This document shows, piece by piece, positions 16,896 through 24,645 of a DNA stretch of 64,000 bases. The stretch covers positions 248,001-312,000 of the forward strand of contig NZ_VMNK01000003.1 in assembly GCF_007625155.1 (NCBI RefSeq). The letters are read 5' to 3'. The first letter of the stretch is position 1, and each line of letters begins with the position of its first letter. The notes under the pieces are model-generated. The model saw only the letters and a list, made by a program, of their open reading frames with translations. It did not search any database and had not been told where the DNA came from. This stretch comes from Denitromonas halophila (GTDB taxonomy: Bacteria > Pseudomonadota > Gammaproteobacteria > Burkholderiales > Rhodocyclaceae). Position numbers and translations under genes: made by a program.

Positions 16896-18014
16896 TCACA
16901 CCCGGTCACTGGCGAAGACGCGAATGCCTTCGTGGTCGTCAGGCCGCTCCAACACCCCGGGGCTCATCAACACGCGATTCACATCGTGGCCGCCGCTGTG
17001 CCAGTGCTCTTCCATCATGCGCCGACTGAAGTTGTAATCCTTGCTTTCGTGCTCGTAGGGACGGCTCTCATAGATGAGGTGCACGATGGTCGCCACGCCG
17101 CCGGCGCAGTCCTTTTCCATGGCGTCGAGCAGATCCCGGGCGTCGGTGTCATGCGGCAGCCGAGCCAGCAACTCACGTACCCGACGCTTCATCTGCATCT
17201 CTCGCACCATGTGGTCGCTGCTCAAACGCGTGCGGCTGGAGTACTGGATCTCCTTGATCCGCTCGGCCACATCGCGGATATTGCGCGGCAGCTCGCCATG
17301 GGCCGGCCACAGGTCGATCTGGAAGATCAGCGTGTCGGGCCGGGGGGTGTGGTGCAGCACATAGTCCAGCGGTGTGTTCGACGCCAGCCCGCCATCCCAG
17401 TAGAAGCGGCCCTCGACTTCCACCGGCGGGAAGCCCGGCGGCAGCGCGCCGGAGGCCATGATGTGCTCCGGGCCGATGCGCCGCTCGCGGTTATCGAAAT
17501 ACATGTAGTTGCCATTGTGGATGTCCACCGCCCCCACCGACAGGCGCACCGGGCCGTCGTTGAGGCGGTCGAAATCGACGAACTCGCAGAGCGTGTCGCG
17601 CAGCGGGGCGATGTCGTAATAACTCAGCGCCTCGGGCCGGTCGTCGGGCCACAGGTAGGGCGGCGGCAGCCGCGGGGTGAAGAAGCCGGGCTGGCCGAAG
17701 GTGAGATTGCGGCCGGCCCACATCAGGTTGTTCACCGCCGCCGGCAGCAGCGGCTCGGGCAAAGCCATATTGCCGGGCAAAAACCGCGTAATGCGCTGCC
17801 AAAAGCCTTCGAGTGCCGCCACCCGCGTCTCAGGTGCGTTGCCGGCAATGATGGCGGCGTTGATGGCACCAATCGACACCCCCGCCACCCAATCCGGCAC
17901 GATGCCCCGCGCCGCCAGCGCCTGATACGCGCCGGCCTGGTAAGCGCCCAGCGCGCCGCCGCCTTGCAAGGCGAGCGCGACTTGCTCAAACCCGTGCGGC
18001 TTCGCTTTTGCCAC
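16896..18014 (-). CDS. Patatin-like phospholipase with DUF3734 C-terminal domain
   Basis: 372 residues. The patatin oxyanion motif is LALQGGGALGAYQAG, the serine elbow GVSIGAINAA, and the aspartate of the dyad sits in YWDGGLASNTPLDY. The C-terminal part (VREMQMKRRVRELLARLP, then ESKDYNFSRRMMEEHWHSG) is typical of the patatin subfamily carrying a DUF3734 tail. It probably hydrolyses acyl esters. It follows the 3-hydroxybutyrate dehydrogenase gene by 6 bp. This pairing recurs in polyhydroxybutyrate-making betaproteobacteria, which suggests a role around PHB or lipid turnover (inference). Confidence 0.9.
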   Translation of the reverse strand: MAKAKPHGFEQVALALQGGGALGAYQAGAYQALAARGIVPDWVAGVSIGAINAAIIAGNAPETRVAALEGFWQRITRFLPGNMALPEPLLPAAVNNLMWAGRNLTFGQPGFFTPRLPPPYLWPDDRPEALSYYDIAPLRDTLCEFVDFDRLNDGPVRLSVGAVDIHNGNYMYFDNRERRIGPEHIMASGALPPGFPPVEVEGRFYWDGGLASNTPLDYVLHHTPRPDTLIFQIDLWPAHGELPRNIRDVAERIKEIQYSSRTRLSSDHMVREMQMKRRVRELLARLPHDTDARDLLDAMEKDCAGGVATIVHLIYESRPYEHESKDYNFSRRMMEEHWHSGGHDVNRVLMSPGVLERPDDHEGIRVFASDRV

Positions 18015-18020
18015 GCCCGC

Positions 18021-18794
18021 TTACTCCATGTGCCAGCCGTGGCTGACGATCAGCGACTGGCCGGTGAGCGCATTGGTCGGGAAGGCGGCAAAGGTGAGCG
18101 CCACTTCGGCCACGTCTTCGATGGTGGTGAATTCCTTGGTCACCGTGCCGCCGAGCATGATGTTATTCACCACTTCTTCTTCCGAGATGCCTAGCGTTTT
18201 TGCCTGCTCGGGAATCTGTTTGTCGACGAGCGGCGTGCGGACGAAACCCGGGCAGATCACGTTGGCGCGCACGCCTTTGGGTCCGCCTTCCTTGGCGATC
18301 ACCCGCGCCAGCCCCATCAGGCCGTGCTTGGCTGTGACATAGGCCGACTTGAGCGGCGAAGCGAGTTTAGAGTGCACCGAGCCCATCAGCAGCACGCTGC
18401 CGCTGCCCTGCGCATACATGTGCGGCAACACGGCCTTGGTGGTGAGAAAGGCGCCGTCGAGGTGGATGGCGAGCATCTTCTTCCAGGCCGCAAAGGGGAA
18501 GTCCTCTATCGGATGCACGATCTGCACCCCGGCATTCGACACCAGCACATCGACCCGGCCCCAGCGATCGACCACCGCCTGCACGCCGGCGTTGACCGCG
18601 TCCTCGTCGGTCACATCCATGGCCACCGCCATGGCGCGGTCTTCGCCCAGTTCGGCGACCACCTGACGGGCGGCATCCATATTGATATCGGCAATCGCGA
18701 CCTTGCTTCCGGCGGCGATGAAGCGCCTGGCAATGCCGAGGCCGATGCCGCCGGCCGCGCCGGTGATGAGGCTGACTTTATCGTTCAGTTGCAT
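18021..18794 (-). CDS. hbdH: 3-hydroxybutyrate dehydrogenase (SDR family)
   Basis: 257 residues from the ATG at 18794, with GGGAG upstream. The NAD-binding motif is [12 protein letters not shown], with ADINMDAA fixing NAD preference. The catalytic residues are Ser in [16 protein letters not shown] and the YVTAK tyrosine-lysine pair. The sequence '[22 protein letters not shown]' and the C terminus SHGWHME are close to bacterial D-3-hydroxybutyrate dehydrogenases, which interconvert 3-hydroxybutyrate and acetoacetate in PHB and ketone metabolism. It leads the pair with the patatin gene. Confidence 0.92.
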   Translation of the reverse strand: MQLNDKVSLITGAAGGIGLGIARRFIAAGSKVAIADINMDAARQVVAELGEDRAMAVAMDVTDEDAVNAGVQAVVDRWGRVDVLVSNAGVQIVHPIEDFPFAAWKKMLAIHLDGAFLTTKAVLPHMYAQGSGSVLLMGSVHSKLASPLKSAYVTAKHGLMGLARVIAKEGGPKGVRANVICPGFVRTPLVDKQIPEQAKTLGISEEEVVNNIMLGGTVTKEFTTIEDVAEVALTFAAFPTNALTGQSLIVSHGWHME

Positions 18795-18847
18795 GCTCTC
18801 TCCCAATTCGGTTACAGCGCCGCGCGGGCGCCTTTAAAAGACTGGCC

Positions 18848-19651
18848 TTAAGCCGTTTCGTTCATGCCATCGGCAAAAGCGGTGTGCAGCAGGGCCGGCA
18901 AGGTGATGCCCGCCGCGCCCGGCAGATTCCAATGCGCGATGCCGTCCAGACTGGTCGATTGCGGGTTGATCTGCACCAGCAAGGCGCCGGTATTCACCGC
19001 GATCTGCGGCAATTCAGCGGCCGGATACACCATGGCCGAGGTGCCAATCGCCAGCATCAGGTCGCAACCGGCGGCCGCCGCCAGCGCGGATTGCCACTCG
19101 TCGGCCGGAAGGCCTTCGCCAAACCACACCACGCCGGGGCGTATCGGGCTGGCGCAGCGCGGGCAGTCGGGTGGGGTCACCCGGCGACCGCCTTCGGGCT
19201 CGTCCGGGATGCCTACCGGGTAGCGCCAGGGCGTGCCGCACTGAAAACAGCGCGGCTGCATCAGGCGCCCATGCAGGTGGACCACGCCGGCGCTGCCGGC
19301 ACGCTCATGCAGGTCGTCCACGTTCTGGGTGATCACGGTCAGCGCCGGCACCTGTTTGGCCAGCGCGGCAATGGCGTGGTGCGCCGGGTTGGGGGCCGCC
19401 CGCATCATCGCCGCGCGGCGCCACTCATACCAGCCCCAGACCAGCGCCGGGTCGGCCCGAAACGCGTCGGGCGTGGCCAGCGCGGTGGCATCGTAACGCG
19501 CCCACAGCCCGGTCTGCGCATCGCGAAAGGTCGGCACACCGCTCTCGGCCGACACCCCCGCGCCGGTCAGCACCACCACATGGCGGGCCTCGCGCAGCGC
19601 GGCCACCATCTGCCCGCTGAACAGGGCGTCGGAATCATTCATGTCGTTCAT
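18848..19651 (-). CDS. NAD-dependent protein deacylase (sirtuin, Sir2 family)
   Basis: 267 residues. The NAD-binding motif is TGAGVSAESGVPTFRD, followed by QNVDDLHERAG, the catalytic histidine in VHLHGRL, two zinc-binding pairs (CFQCG and CPRC) and the late motif IGTSAMVYPAAELP. It removes acyl groups from lysines while consuming NAD. The absence of the Tyr-Arg pair usual in CobB-type desuccinylases near the NAD site makes acyl specificity uncertain. It lies upstream of hbdH on the same strand, 53 bp apart. Confidence 0.92.
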   Translation of the reverse strand: MNDMNDSDALFSGQMVAALREARHVVVLTGAGVSAESGVPTFRDAQTGLWARYDATALATPDAFRADPALVWGWYEWRRAAMMRAAPNPAHHAIAALAKQVPALTVITQNVDDLHERAGSAGVVHLHGRLMQPRCFQCGTPWRYPVGIPDEPEGGRRVTPPDCPRCASPIRPGVVWFGEGLPADEWQSALAAAAGCDLMLAIGTSAMVYPAAELPQIAVNTGALLVQINPQSTSLDGIAHWNLPGAAGITLPALLHTAFADGMNETA

Positions 19652-19752
19652 GGGCCGCAGTGTAGCGCGACGCGACAGGTGGCGACGCCGCGCCTTGGTA
19701 TCATGGCGCGTCGTTGTCGGCAGGGGCCGGCAACGCCGCCATTGAGGATTCC

Positions 19753-20519
<767 letters not shown>

Positions 20520-20523
<4 letters not shown>

Positions 20524-21509
20524 GCGATCTCGACGCGCCCTTCGCCACGCTCACCCCGGAGCACCTGCTCGACGCCCTCGAAGCACTCGGGCTCGATTGC
20601 GACGGCAGCGTGCTGGCGCTCAACAGCTACGAAAACCGGGTATTTCAGGTCGGCATCTACGACAAGCCGCCGGTCATCGCCAAGTTCTACCGGCCCGAGC
20701 GCTGGAGCGACGCGGCCATCGGCGAGGAGCACCGCTTTCTGGCCGAACTGGCCGAGCGCGAAATCCCGGTCGTTGCGCCACTGACGATCAACGGCAACAC
20801 GCTCAACACCGCCGGCGGCTTCCGCATCGCCATTTTCCCGCGACGCAGCGGCCGCGCGCCCGAGCTTGAAGACGAAGACGTGCTGCGCTGGATGGGCCGC
20901 TTCATGGCCCGCATCCACGCCGTCGGCGCCATGCGGCCCTTCGAACACCGCCCCGCCATCAATGTGCAGACCTACGGTTTCGACGCGCGCGACGCCGTGC
21001 TCGCCACGCCCTATCTGCCGATGGAACTCGAAACCAGCTGGCGCAGCGTAGTCGACCAGGCGCTCGAAGGCGTCCAGCGCTGCTTCGACCGCGCCGGCCC
21101 GGTCGCCCAGATCCGCCTGCACGGCGACTGCCACGGCGGCAACGTCCTGTGGACGCCCGACGGCCCGCACTTCGTCGACTTCGACGACGCCCGCAGCGGC
21201 CCCGCCATGCAAGACCTGTGGATGCTGCTCTCCGGCGAACCCGACCAGCAACGCCGGCAATTCGACGTCGTGCTCGAAGGCTATCGTCAGTTCCACGACT
21301 TCAACCCCGCCGAGCGCCACCTCGCCGAAGCCCTGCGCACCCTGCGCCTCATCCACTACGCCGCCTGGATCGCCCAGCGCTGGCACGACCCTGCCTTCCC
21401 CCACGCCTTCAGCTGGTTCGACAGCCCCCGCTACTGGCAAGACCACATCCTGAATCTGCGCGAACAGATCGCATTGATGGATGAGCCGCCGCTGATTCAG
21501 GCGGGGTAG
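20520..21509 (+). CDS. srkA: Stress response serine/threonine kinase SrkA (RdoA/YihE)
   Basis: 329 residues, starting within the ATGA overlap with terC. The aminoglycoside-phosphotransferase/choline-kinase fold is shown by the nucleotide-binding region VLALNSYENRVFQVGI with lysine in VIAKFYRPERW, the catalytic loop IRLHGDCHGGNVLW and the metal-binding VDFDDARSGPA. SrkA proteins counter stress-induced programmed death in E. coli. The tail LRTLRLIHYAAWIAQRWHDP matches the family. It is the last gene before the integron-cassette island. Confidence 0.92.
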
Positions 21510-21534
21510 CGCTGGCCGGGTCTGACCTATTGGG

Positions 21535-21552
21535 TTTCAAGACTTGATCCCG
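21535..21552 (-). repeat. Left copy of an 18-bp inverted pair flanking the island
   Basis: TTTCAAGACTTGATCCCG here is the reverse complement, with two mismatches, of CGGGGTCAGGTCTTGAAA at 24620-24637. The two copies bracket the cassette array and the IS fragment in opposite orientation. Confidence 0.55.
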
Positions 21553-21742
21553 AATGACTGCTGGATGGTGCGCCACCCGAAGGGGATGCAGGCATCCCTT
21601 GTGGGTGGCGCTTGCCGTTTACGGGGCGGTCGGGTTTAATCTCTGTGGATATCTGGTGGGGGTGTGGACGGGCTGGCGTCGGGGCTTTTTTGCGGCCTCT
21701 GTTGGGTGTTTCGGCAAGCTGGCGAAAGCGAGGAGAAGTGAC

Positions 21743-21877
21743 GTGCTAAAAGTCTTATCCGACATTGCGACGGCAACATCAGCATCTACTGCAAATAAAA
21801 TCAATAGGTTGAGAGAGGAATCCAGATTCTCCACCTGTCGCATAAATCGTGTACACGCCGTTTTGTCGTCTACTTAA
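21743..21877 (+). CDS. Possible 44-residue leader ORF before the cassette array
   Basis: A GTG start with an AGGAGA six bases upstream opens a 44-codon frame (begins VLKVLSDIATATSASTANK). Its TAA lies inside ACTTAAC (21872-21878), which fits an attC R'' core and is followed after one base by GTTAGGT. The other cassettes also end their genes in the R'' core, so this may be the tail of an older cassette whose attC has collapsed, or chance. No family is recognised. Confidence 0.3.
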   Translation: MLKVLSDIATATSASTANKINRLREESRFSTCRINRVHAVLSST

Positions 21878-21884
21878 CAGTTAG

Positions 21885-22226
21885 GTGTCTGCAGTGATCG
21901 ACTACGAAACGTGGCTACTGGATACAGGCGATGTAGTTATTCAAAACAAAGCCGCCAAGGGTTATGACTCACTTCCTTCTGTCGAGAAAGCGGTTTATTG
22001 CCTATGGGTTATCGACTATGCCATTAGAAACTCAGGCACTCTCGAGCCAGTATTTGAGTTACACCCTACATCTCTTCAAGAACTGAGTAATTTTGCTGCT
22101 TCAGAAACATTCCCCGCTCTTCAGCTCTTACTTGAAAGCCTTGGCTCACCTGAAGCCGAGGAAAAATACTATTCCTTGTTTTCTGCAGCTTGCTCTGAGT
22201 TGGCCACCCGTTATGGTCACACCTAA
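21885..22226 (+). CDS. Cassette 1: DMP19-like (DUF4375) protein
   Basis: 113 residues from a GTG start at 21885 (a second GTG is at 21894); there is no clear ribosome binding site because the frame begins on the cassette core itself. The segment GYDSLPSVEKAVYCLWVIDYAIRNSGTLEPVF resembles the N-terminal half of DMP19/DUF4375 proteins, where a Tyr-rich helix and an Asn-Gly motif recur. Family function is unknown; DMP19 was first noted as a DNA-mimic protein in Neisseria, which cannot be extended to this protein. The TAA stop lies in the R'' core of attC1. Confidence 0.6.
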   Translation: MSAVIDYETWLLDTGDVVIQNKAAKGYDSLPSVEKAVYCLWVIDYAIRNSGTLEPVFELHPTSLQELSNFAASETFPALQLLLESLGSPEAEEKYYSLFSAACSELATRYGHT

Positions 22227-22310
22227 CATTCCGGTCAAGGCCGCTCCCTGCGGTCGCTGGATGCTGCGCGATAGAGCGCCGCGCAGCGCCCCTTACCTAC
22301 AACGTTATGC
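22221..22310 (+). other. attC1 recombination site
   Basis: 90 bp from R'' ACCTAAC (22221-22227) to R' GTTATGC (22304-22310). The arms next to the cores are partly complementary (ATTCCGGTCAAGG against the complement of CCTTACCTACAAC), with an unpaired base as in folded attC. The central part contains a hairpin-prone stretch shared at high identity with attC2 (GGTCGCTGGA.GCTGCGCGATA). Confidence 0.9.
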
Positions 22311-22328
22311 CAACACAGGAGAAACACT

Positions 22329-23096
22329 TTGAACTTTCTTCAATATGACCTTGGAAGTCGAAAAAGTGGCGAAATCGTGGAGGTGACGTTAACAAGCGGT
22401 GCCAATGTTCGCCTGATGACAAGCTCCGAGTTTTCAAATTATAAAAACGGCAGACGTCATCGCTTTATCGGGGGGCTAGCCAAGCGTTCACCTATTCGGC
22501 TACAAATCACAAGTTCTGGTCATTGGTACGTAGTAGTTGACATGCAAGGGCTACAGGGCAGCACAAATGCATCGGTTCGGGTTCTCCCTGGTCTCTTACC
22601 TGAAATACAAGAACGGCCTTTGTCGGAAATTCCAAGCCTTGTTCGTCAAAACGTTCCCCCACCAACAGAATCTGGTGGAGAAACCCACGACGTATTCATT
22701 TCTCATGCATCGGAAGACAAGGATAATTTTGTTCGGCCGTTAGCCAATGCCCTAGTCGGGAAAGGACTCAACGTTTGGTATGACGAAATGACTCTCAGAA
22801 TTGGGGATAGCCTGAGACAAAAAATCGACAAGGGGCTAGCAAATAGTAGAGTAGGTCTAGTCGTGCTATCGCCATCCTTTATTAGAAAAGGTTGGACGAA
22901 CTACGAGCTTGATGGAATTGTGACAAAAACAGTATCTGGTGAACAAGTACTGTTGCCAATCTGGCACAACATCACTAAACAACAGGTTGTGGATTTCAGT
23001 CCCTCCCTAGCCGACAAAGTTGCCCGAAGCACGGCAACGCACACCATCGAAGAAATAGCGCAAGAAATTGCAGAGCTTCTGAGCTCAAGGGCATAA
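22329..23096 (+). CDS. Cassette 2: DUF1883-TIR domain protein, putative NADase
   Basis: 255 residues from a TTG start with AGGAGA six bases upstream. Residues 1-90 are a DUF1883 domain (FLQYDLGSRKSGEIVEVTL, then GRRHRFIGGLAKRSPIRLQI and HWYVVVDMQGL). A linker leads to a TIR domain at about 119-250: DVFISHASEDKD, LNVWYDEMTLRIGDSLRQKI, VVLSPSFIRKGWTNYELDGI. The conserved glutamate E193 in NYELDG corresponds to the catalytic residue of NAD-cleaving TIR domains. Bacterial TIR proteins are often effectors of anti-phage defence that deplete NAD or make signalling nucleotides. That this one does so, and that DUF1883 is its sensor or regulator, is inference. The stop lies in the R'' core of attC2. 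Confidence 0.88.
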   Translation: MNFLQYDLGSRKSGEIVEVTLTSGANVRLMTSSEFSNYKNGRRHRFIGGLAKRSPIRLQITSSGHWYVVVDMQGLQGSTNASVRVLPGLLPEIQERPLSEIPSLVRQNVPPPTESGGETHDVFISHASEDKDNFVRPLANALVGKGLNVWYDEMTLRIGDSLRQKIDKGLANSRVGLVVLSPSFIRKGWTNYELDGIVTKTVSGEQVLLPIWHNITKQQVVDFSPSLADKVARSTATHTIEEIAQEIAELLSSRA

Positions 23097-23177
23097 CAAT
23101 GCGCTCAACCTCGCTCCCTTCGGTCGCTGGACGCTGCGCGATAAAGCCGCACAGCGCCGGTTAGCTCCACGTTAGAG
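23091..23177 (+). other. attC2 recombination site
   Basis: 87 bp from R'' GCATAAC (23091-23097) to R' GTTAGAG (23171-23177). The arms pair well: TAACAATGCGCTCAACC against the complement of GGTTAGCTCCACGTTA. The centre is a near copy of the attC1 centre. Confidence 0.92.
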
Positions 23178-23184
23178 CTTTCCA

Positions 23185-23463
23185 ATGATTGCCTCAACCA
23201 TATCAGCGCGTTCGATGTTCTTCGGCGCTGCATTTTCTGCGGCAGGGGCTCTCGCTCTTTATCATGAGCGCCAGGCGGGTTTGGAGAGCGGAGTTCTGCG
23301 AGTTGGTGGCAGAGGGGGTGTCACGTTAATACCCCTCAGCACCGATCCGACCAATTTCGAGTTGTGGGTTTCAATATACGCAGCCGGGATTGGCTTCTGT
23401 GTTGCAATGTGCTTGGCTAGTTTGTTTTTTGGTGTCAAGGAATTGCGCGCAAATAACAAATAG
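23185..23463 (+). CDS. Cassette 3: small two-helix membrane protein
   Basis: 92 residues, not recognised. It starts 8 bp after the R' core of attC2. Two hydrophobic segments are visible: MFFGAAFSAAGALALY near the N terminus and VSIYAAGIGFCVAMCLASLFF near the C terminus, joined by a Gly-rich loop (GVLRVGGRGGVTLIPL). The stop is 22 bp before attC3, so it is the only cassette gene that does not end inside R''. Function unknown; small membrane proteins are common integron cargo. Confidence 0.6.
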   Translation: MIASTISARSMFFGAAFSAAGALALYHERQAGLESGVLRVGGRGGVTLIPLSTDPTNFELWVSIYAAGIGFCVAMCLASLFFGVKELRANNK

Positions 23464-23484
23464 GTACATTATGGAAAAATCCAG

Positions 23485-23580
23485 CTCTAACACGGCGCTC
23501 AAATCGGACCGCCAAAACGCTACGCATTTTGGTTCCCTCCGCGCTTCGCGCTCCGGCGGCCGTTTAGCTCTACGTTAGCT
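23485..23580 (+). other. attC3 recombination site
   Basis: 96 bp from R'' CTCTAAC (23485-23491) to R' GTTAGCT (23574-23580). The arms pair strongly: TAACACGGCGCTCAAA against the complement of GTTTAGCTCTACGTTA. The centre holds a perfect hairpin, GCGCTTCGCGC, and a CCAAAA/TTTTGG pair. Confidence 0.92.
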
Positions 23581-23586
23581 GTGTAA

Positions 23587-24066
23587 ATGTTCGAAGAACG
23601 ATTCTCAAATTGGAGTGTTTGGTCGAAGCGCAACGAACTTGCTGGAGTCCGCTATCCAGGCATTTACGTTTGCGCGATCGGCCTTGGCATAGAGCACGGT
23701 GAACCGTTCTCCTGGCGGAATGAAGTGGTGTACATCGGAATGACCAACTCCAAAGCTGGGCTGAAAGGTAGGCTGCAGCAGTTTGATCGCACTTGGGTTG
23801 GCGCCCCAAAGCATGGCGGGGCAGATCGGGTTCGGTACAAGCATCAAGATTACGATGCACTTCTCAAACAGCTATTCGTGGCAGTGGCTTCTTTCGAGTG
23901 TTCGGTAACGTCGAATGAGCCGGGCGATCTTCGCGTAATGGGCGAGGTGGCAAAATTTGAGTACGAGTGCATGGCTCGGTTCGTTGAAGAGCACGGTGAA
24001 CTACCCGAGTTCAACAACAAGAAGGCATCACCGAAATACAGCCTCACAGTGGCGAGAGGCAGCTAA
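23587..24066 (+). CDS. Cassette 4: GIY-YIG-like protein
   Basis: 159 residues. It starts 6 bp after the R' core of attC3 with no ribosome binding site. The N-terminal half shows the two hallmark strands of the GIY-YIG fold: G25-I-Y in PGIYVCAIGL and Y49-I-G in EVVYIGMTNSKAGLKGRLQQ, followed by an arginine (R62) where the catalytic Arg is expected. A glutamate-rich helix later (GEVAKFEYECMARF) could carry the metal-binding Glu. The family includes homing and restriction endonucleases and UvrC. The insertion between the two strands is longer than usual, so nuclease activity is a hypothesis. The TAA stop lies in the R'' core of attC4. Confidence 0.6.
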   Translation: MFEERFSNWSVWSKRNELAGVRYPGIYVCAIGLGIEHGEPFSWRNEVVYIGMTNSKAGLKGRLQQFDRTWVGAPKHGGADRVRYKHQDYDALLKQLFVAVASFECSVTSNEPGDLRVMGEVAKFEYECMARFVEEHGELPEFNNKKASPKYSLTVARGS

Positions 24067-24193
24067 CAATGCGGTCAAGCCGTTCGCTTACGCTCACTCG
24101 GACGTCTGGTGCTCCGCGGCTTTTTGCGCATGGCTTCGCCATGATTGCGCAAACGCCGCTCCACACCAGCCGCCGCTTACCTTGGCGTTGAGG
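24061..24193 (+). other. attC4 recombination site, R' side disrupted
   Basis: 133 bp from R'' AGCTAAC (24061-24067) to GTTGAGG (24187-24193). The arms pair (CTAACAATGCGGTCAAGC against the complement of GCTTACCTTGGCGTTGAG), and a long central hairpin is present (TTTTTGCGCATGGC / GCCATGATTGCGCAAA). The last core reads GTTGAGG instead of GTTRRRY. The bases after GTT (GAGGCTGTAGAAAAACC) look like the end of the neighbouring IS1182-type element, so the R' box may have been cut by that insertion. Confidence 0.8.
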
Positions 24194-24645
24194 CTGTAGA
24201 AAAACCTCCTCACCCCGCCCCTGCCAGATAATGCTTTTCGTATAATCAGGCATCGCCTTTGCGGAGTCTCGCGATGCCACGCTTCAAGACACCCGACTAC
24301 GGCCTGAAGATGGTCCCGGTGGATTTTGCGGCGCAGGTCGTGCCCGGCTCCTTCGAGTTTGCGCTGTGTCATCTGGTCGATCACGAGCTTGATCTGTCCG
24401 CGCTTCGCGAGCGCTTTTGCAACGATGCCTGCGGCGCGCCTGCTTTCGATCCGGCGGTGCTCCTCAAGATCGTGTTGCTCGGTTATTCGCGCGGCTTGAG
24501 CAGCTCACGCACCATCGCTGCCGCCTGTGCTCACAACGTGCTGTTCATGGCCGTCTCCGGCGACAGCTGCCCGCACTTCACCACCATCGCCGCCTTCGTC
24601 TCCGAGCTCGGTGAATCGTCGGGGTCAGGTCTTGAAATACGACAT
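24190..24645 (+). mobile_element. Truncated IS1182-type element
   Basis: Starts with a terminal-inverted-repeat-like GAGGCTGTAGAAAAACCTC directly on the attC4 core and includes the first part of a transposase gene (24274 onward). The rest is missing: homology stops near 24617, where an unrelated sequence (GGGGTCAGGTCTTGAAATACG) begins. No right terminal repeat was found. Confidence 0.7.

Larger units (their letters stand above)
21510..21879. other. Left flank of the cassette island
   Basis: 370 bp between srkA and the first cassette. It holds an 18-base sequence at 21535-21552 that recurs inverted at the right edge of the island (24620-24637, 16/18). It also holds a long stem-loop at about 21571-21613 (GCGCCACCC / GGGTGGCGC with an inner GGGATGC / GCATCCC), possibly a terminator for srkA, and a short open frame at 21743. 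No integrase gene or recognisable intI remnant was found on either strand. Base composition drops towards AT from about 21740. Confidence 0.5.
21880..24193 (+). mobile_element. Integron gene-cassette array without integrase (CALIN), four cassettes
   Basis: Four successive units each open with a core GTTRRRY-like 7-mer and end with an attC. Recombination points (between G and TT) give cassettes at 21881-22304, 22305-23171, 23172-23574 and 23575-24187. In all four, the opening 7-mer is the exact reverse complement of the R'' core of the same cassette's attC: GTTAGGT/ACCTAAC, GTTATGC/GCATAAC, GTTAGAG/CTCTAAC, GTTAGCT/AGCTAAC. That is what circular cassette exchange produces. Genes all read in one direction, and three of four have their TAA stop inside the R'' core. 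Composition is clearly more AT-rich than the flanks. No intI gene or attI is recognisable in the window. Confidence 0.93.

Noticed and set aside
16893-18194. Long open frame (433 codons) antisense to the patatin and dehydrogenase genes
   Set aside because: It lies opposite two clearly recognised genes and reads as low-complexity His/Arg/Gly; such shadow frames are expected in high-GC DNA.
19652-19752. Mn-sensing yybP-ykoY riboswitch upstream of terC
   Set aside because: The short leader has one hairpin but lacks the conserved core of that riboswitch and is too short for it.
21567-21614. Definite terminator of srkA
   Set aside because: The stem is strong but not followed by a T-tract, so it is reported only as a possible structure in the left-flank entry.
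21510-21880. Remnant of an integrase gene (intI) left of the array
   Set aside because: No integrase motif or N-terminal pattern was found in any frame on either strand of this stretch; the low-GC tail contains only a short frame of unknown origin.
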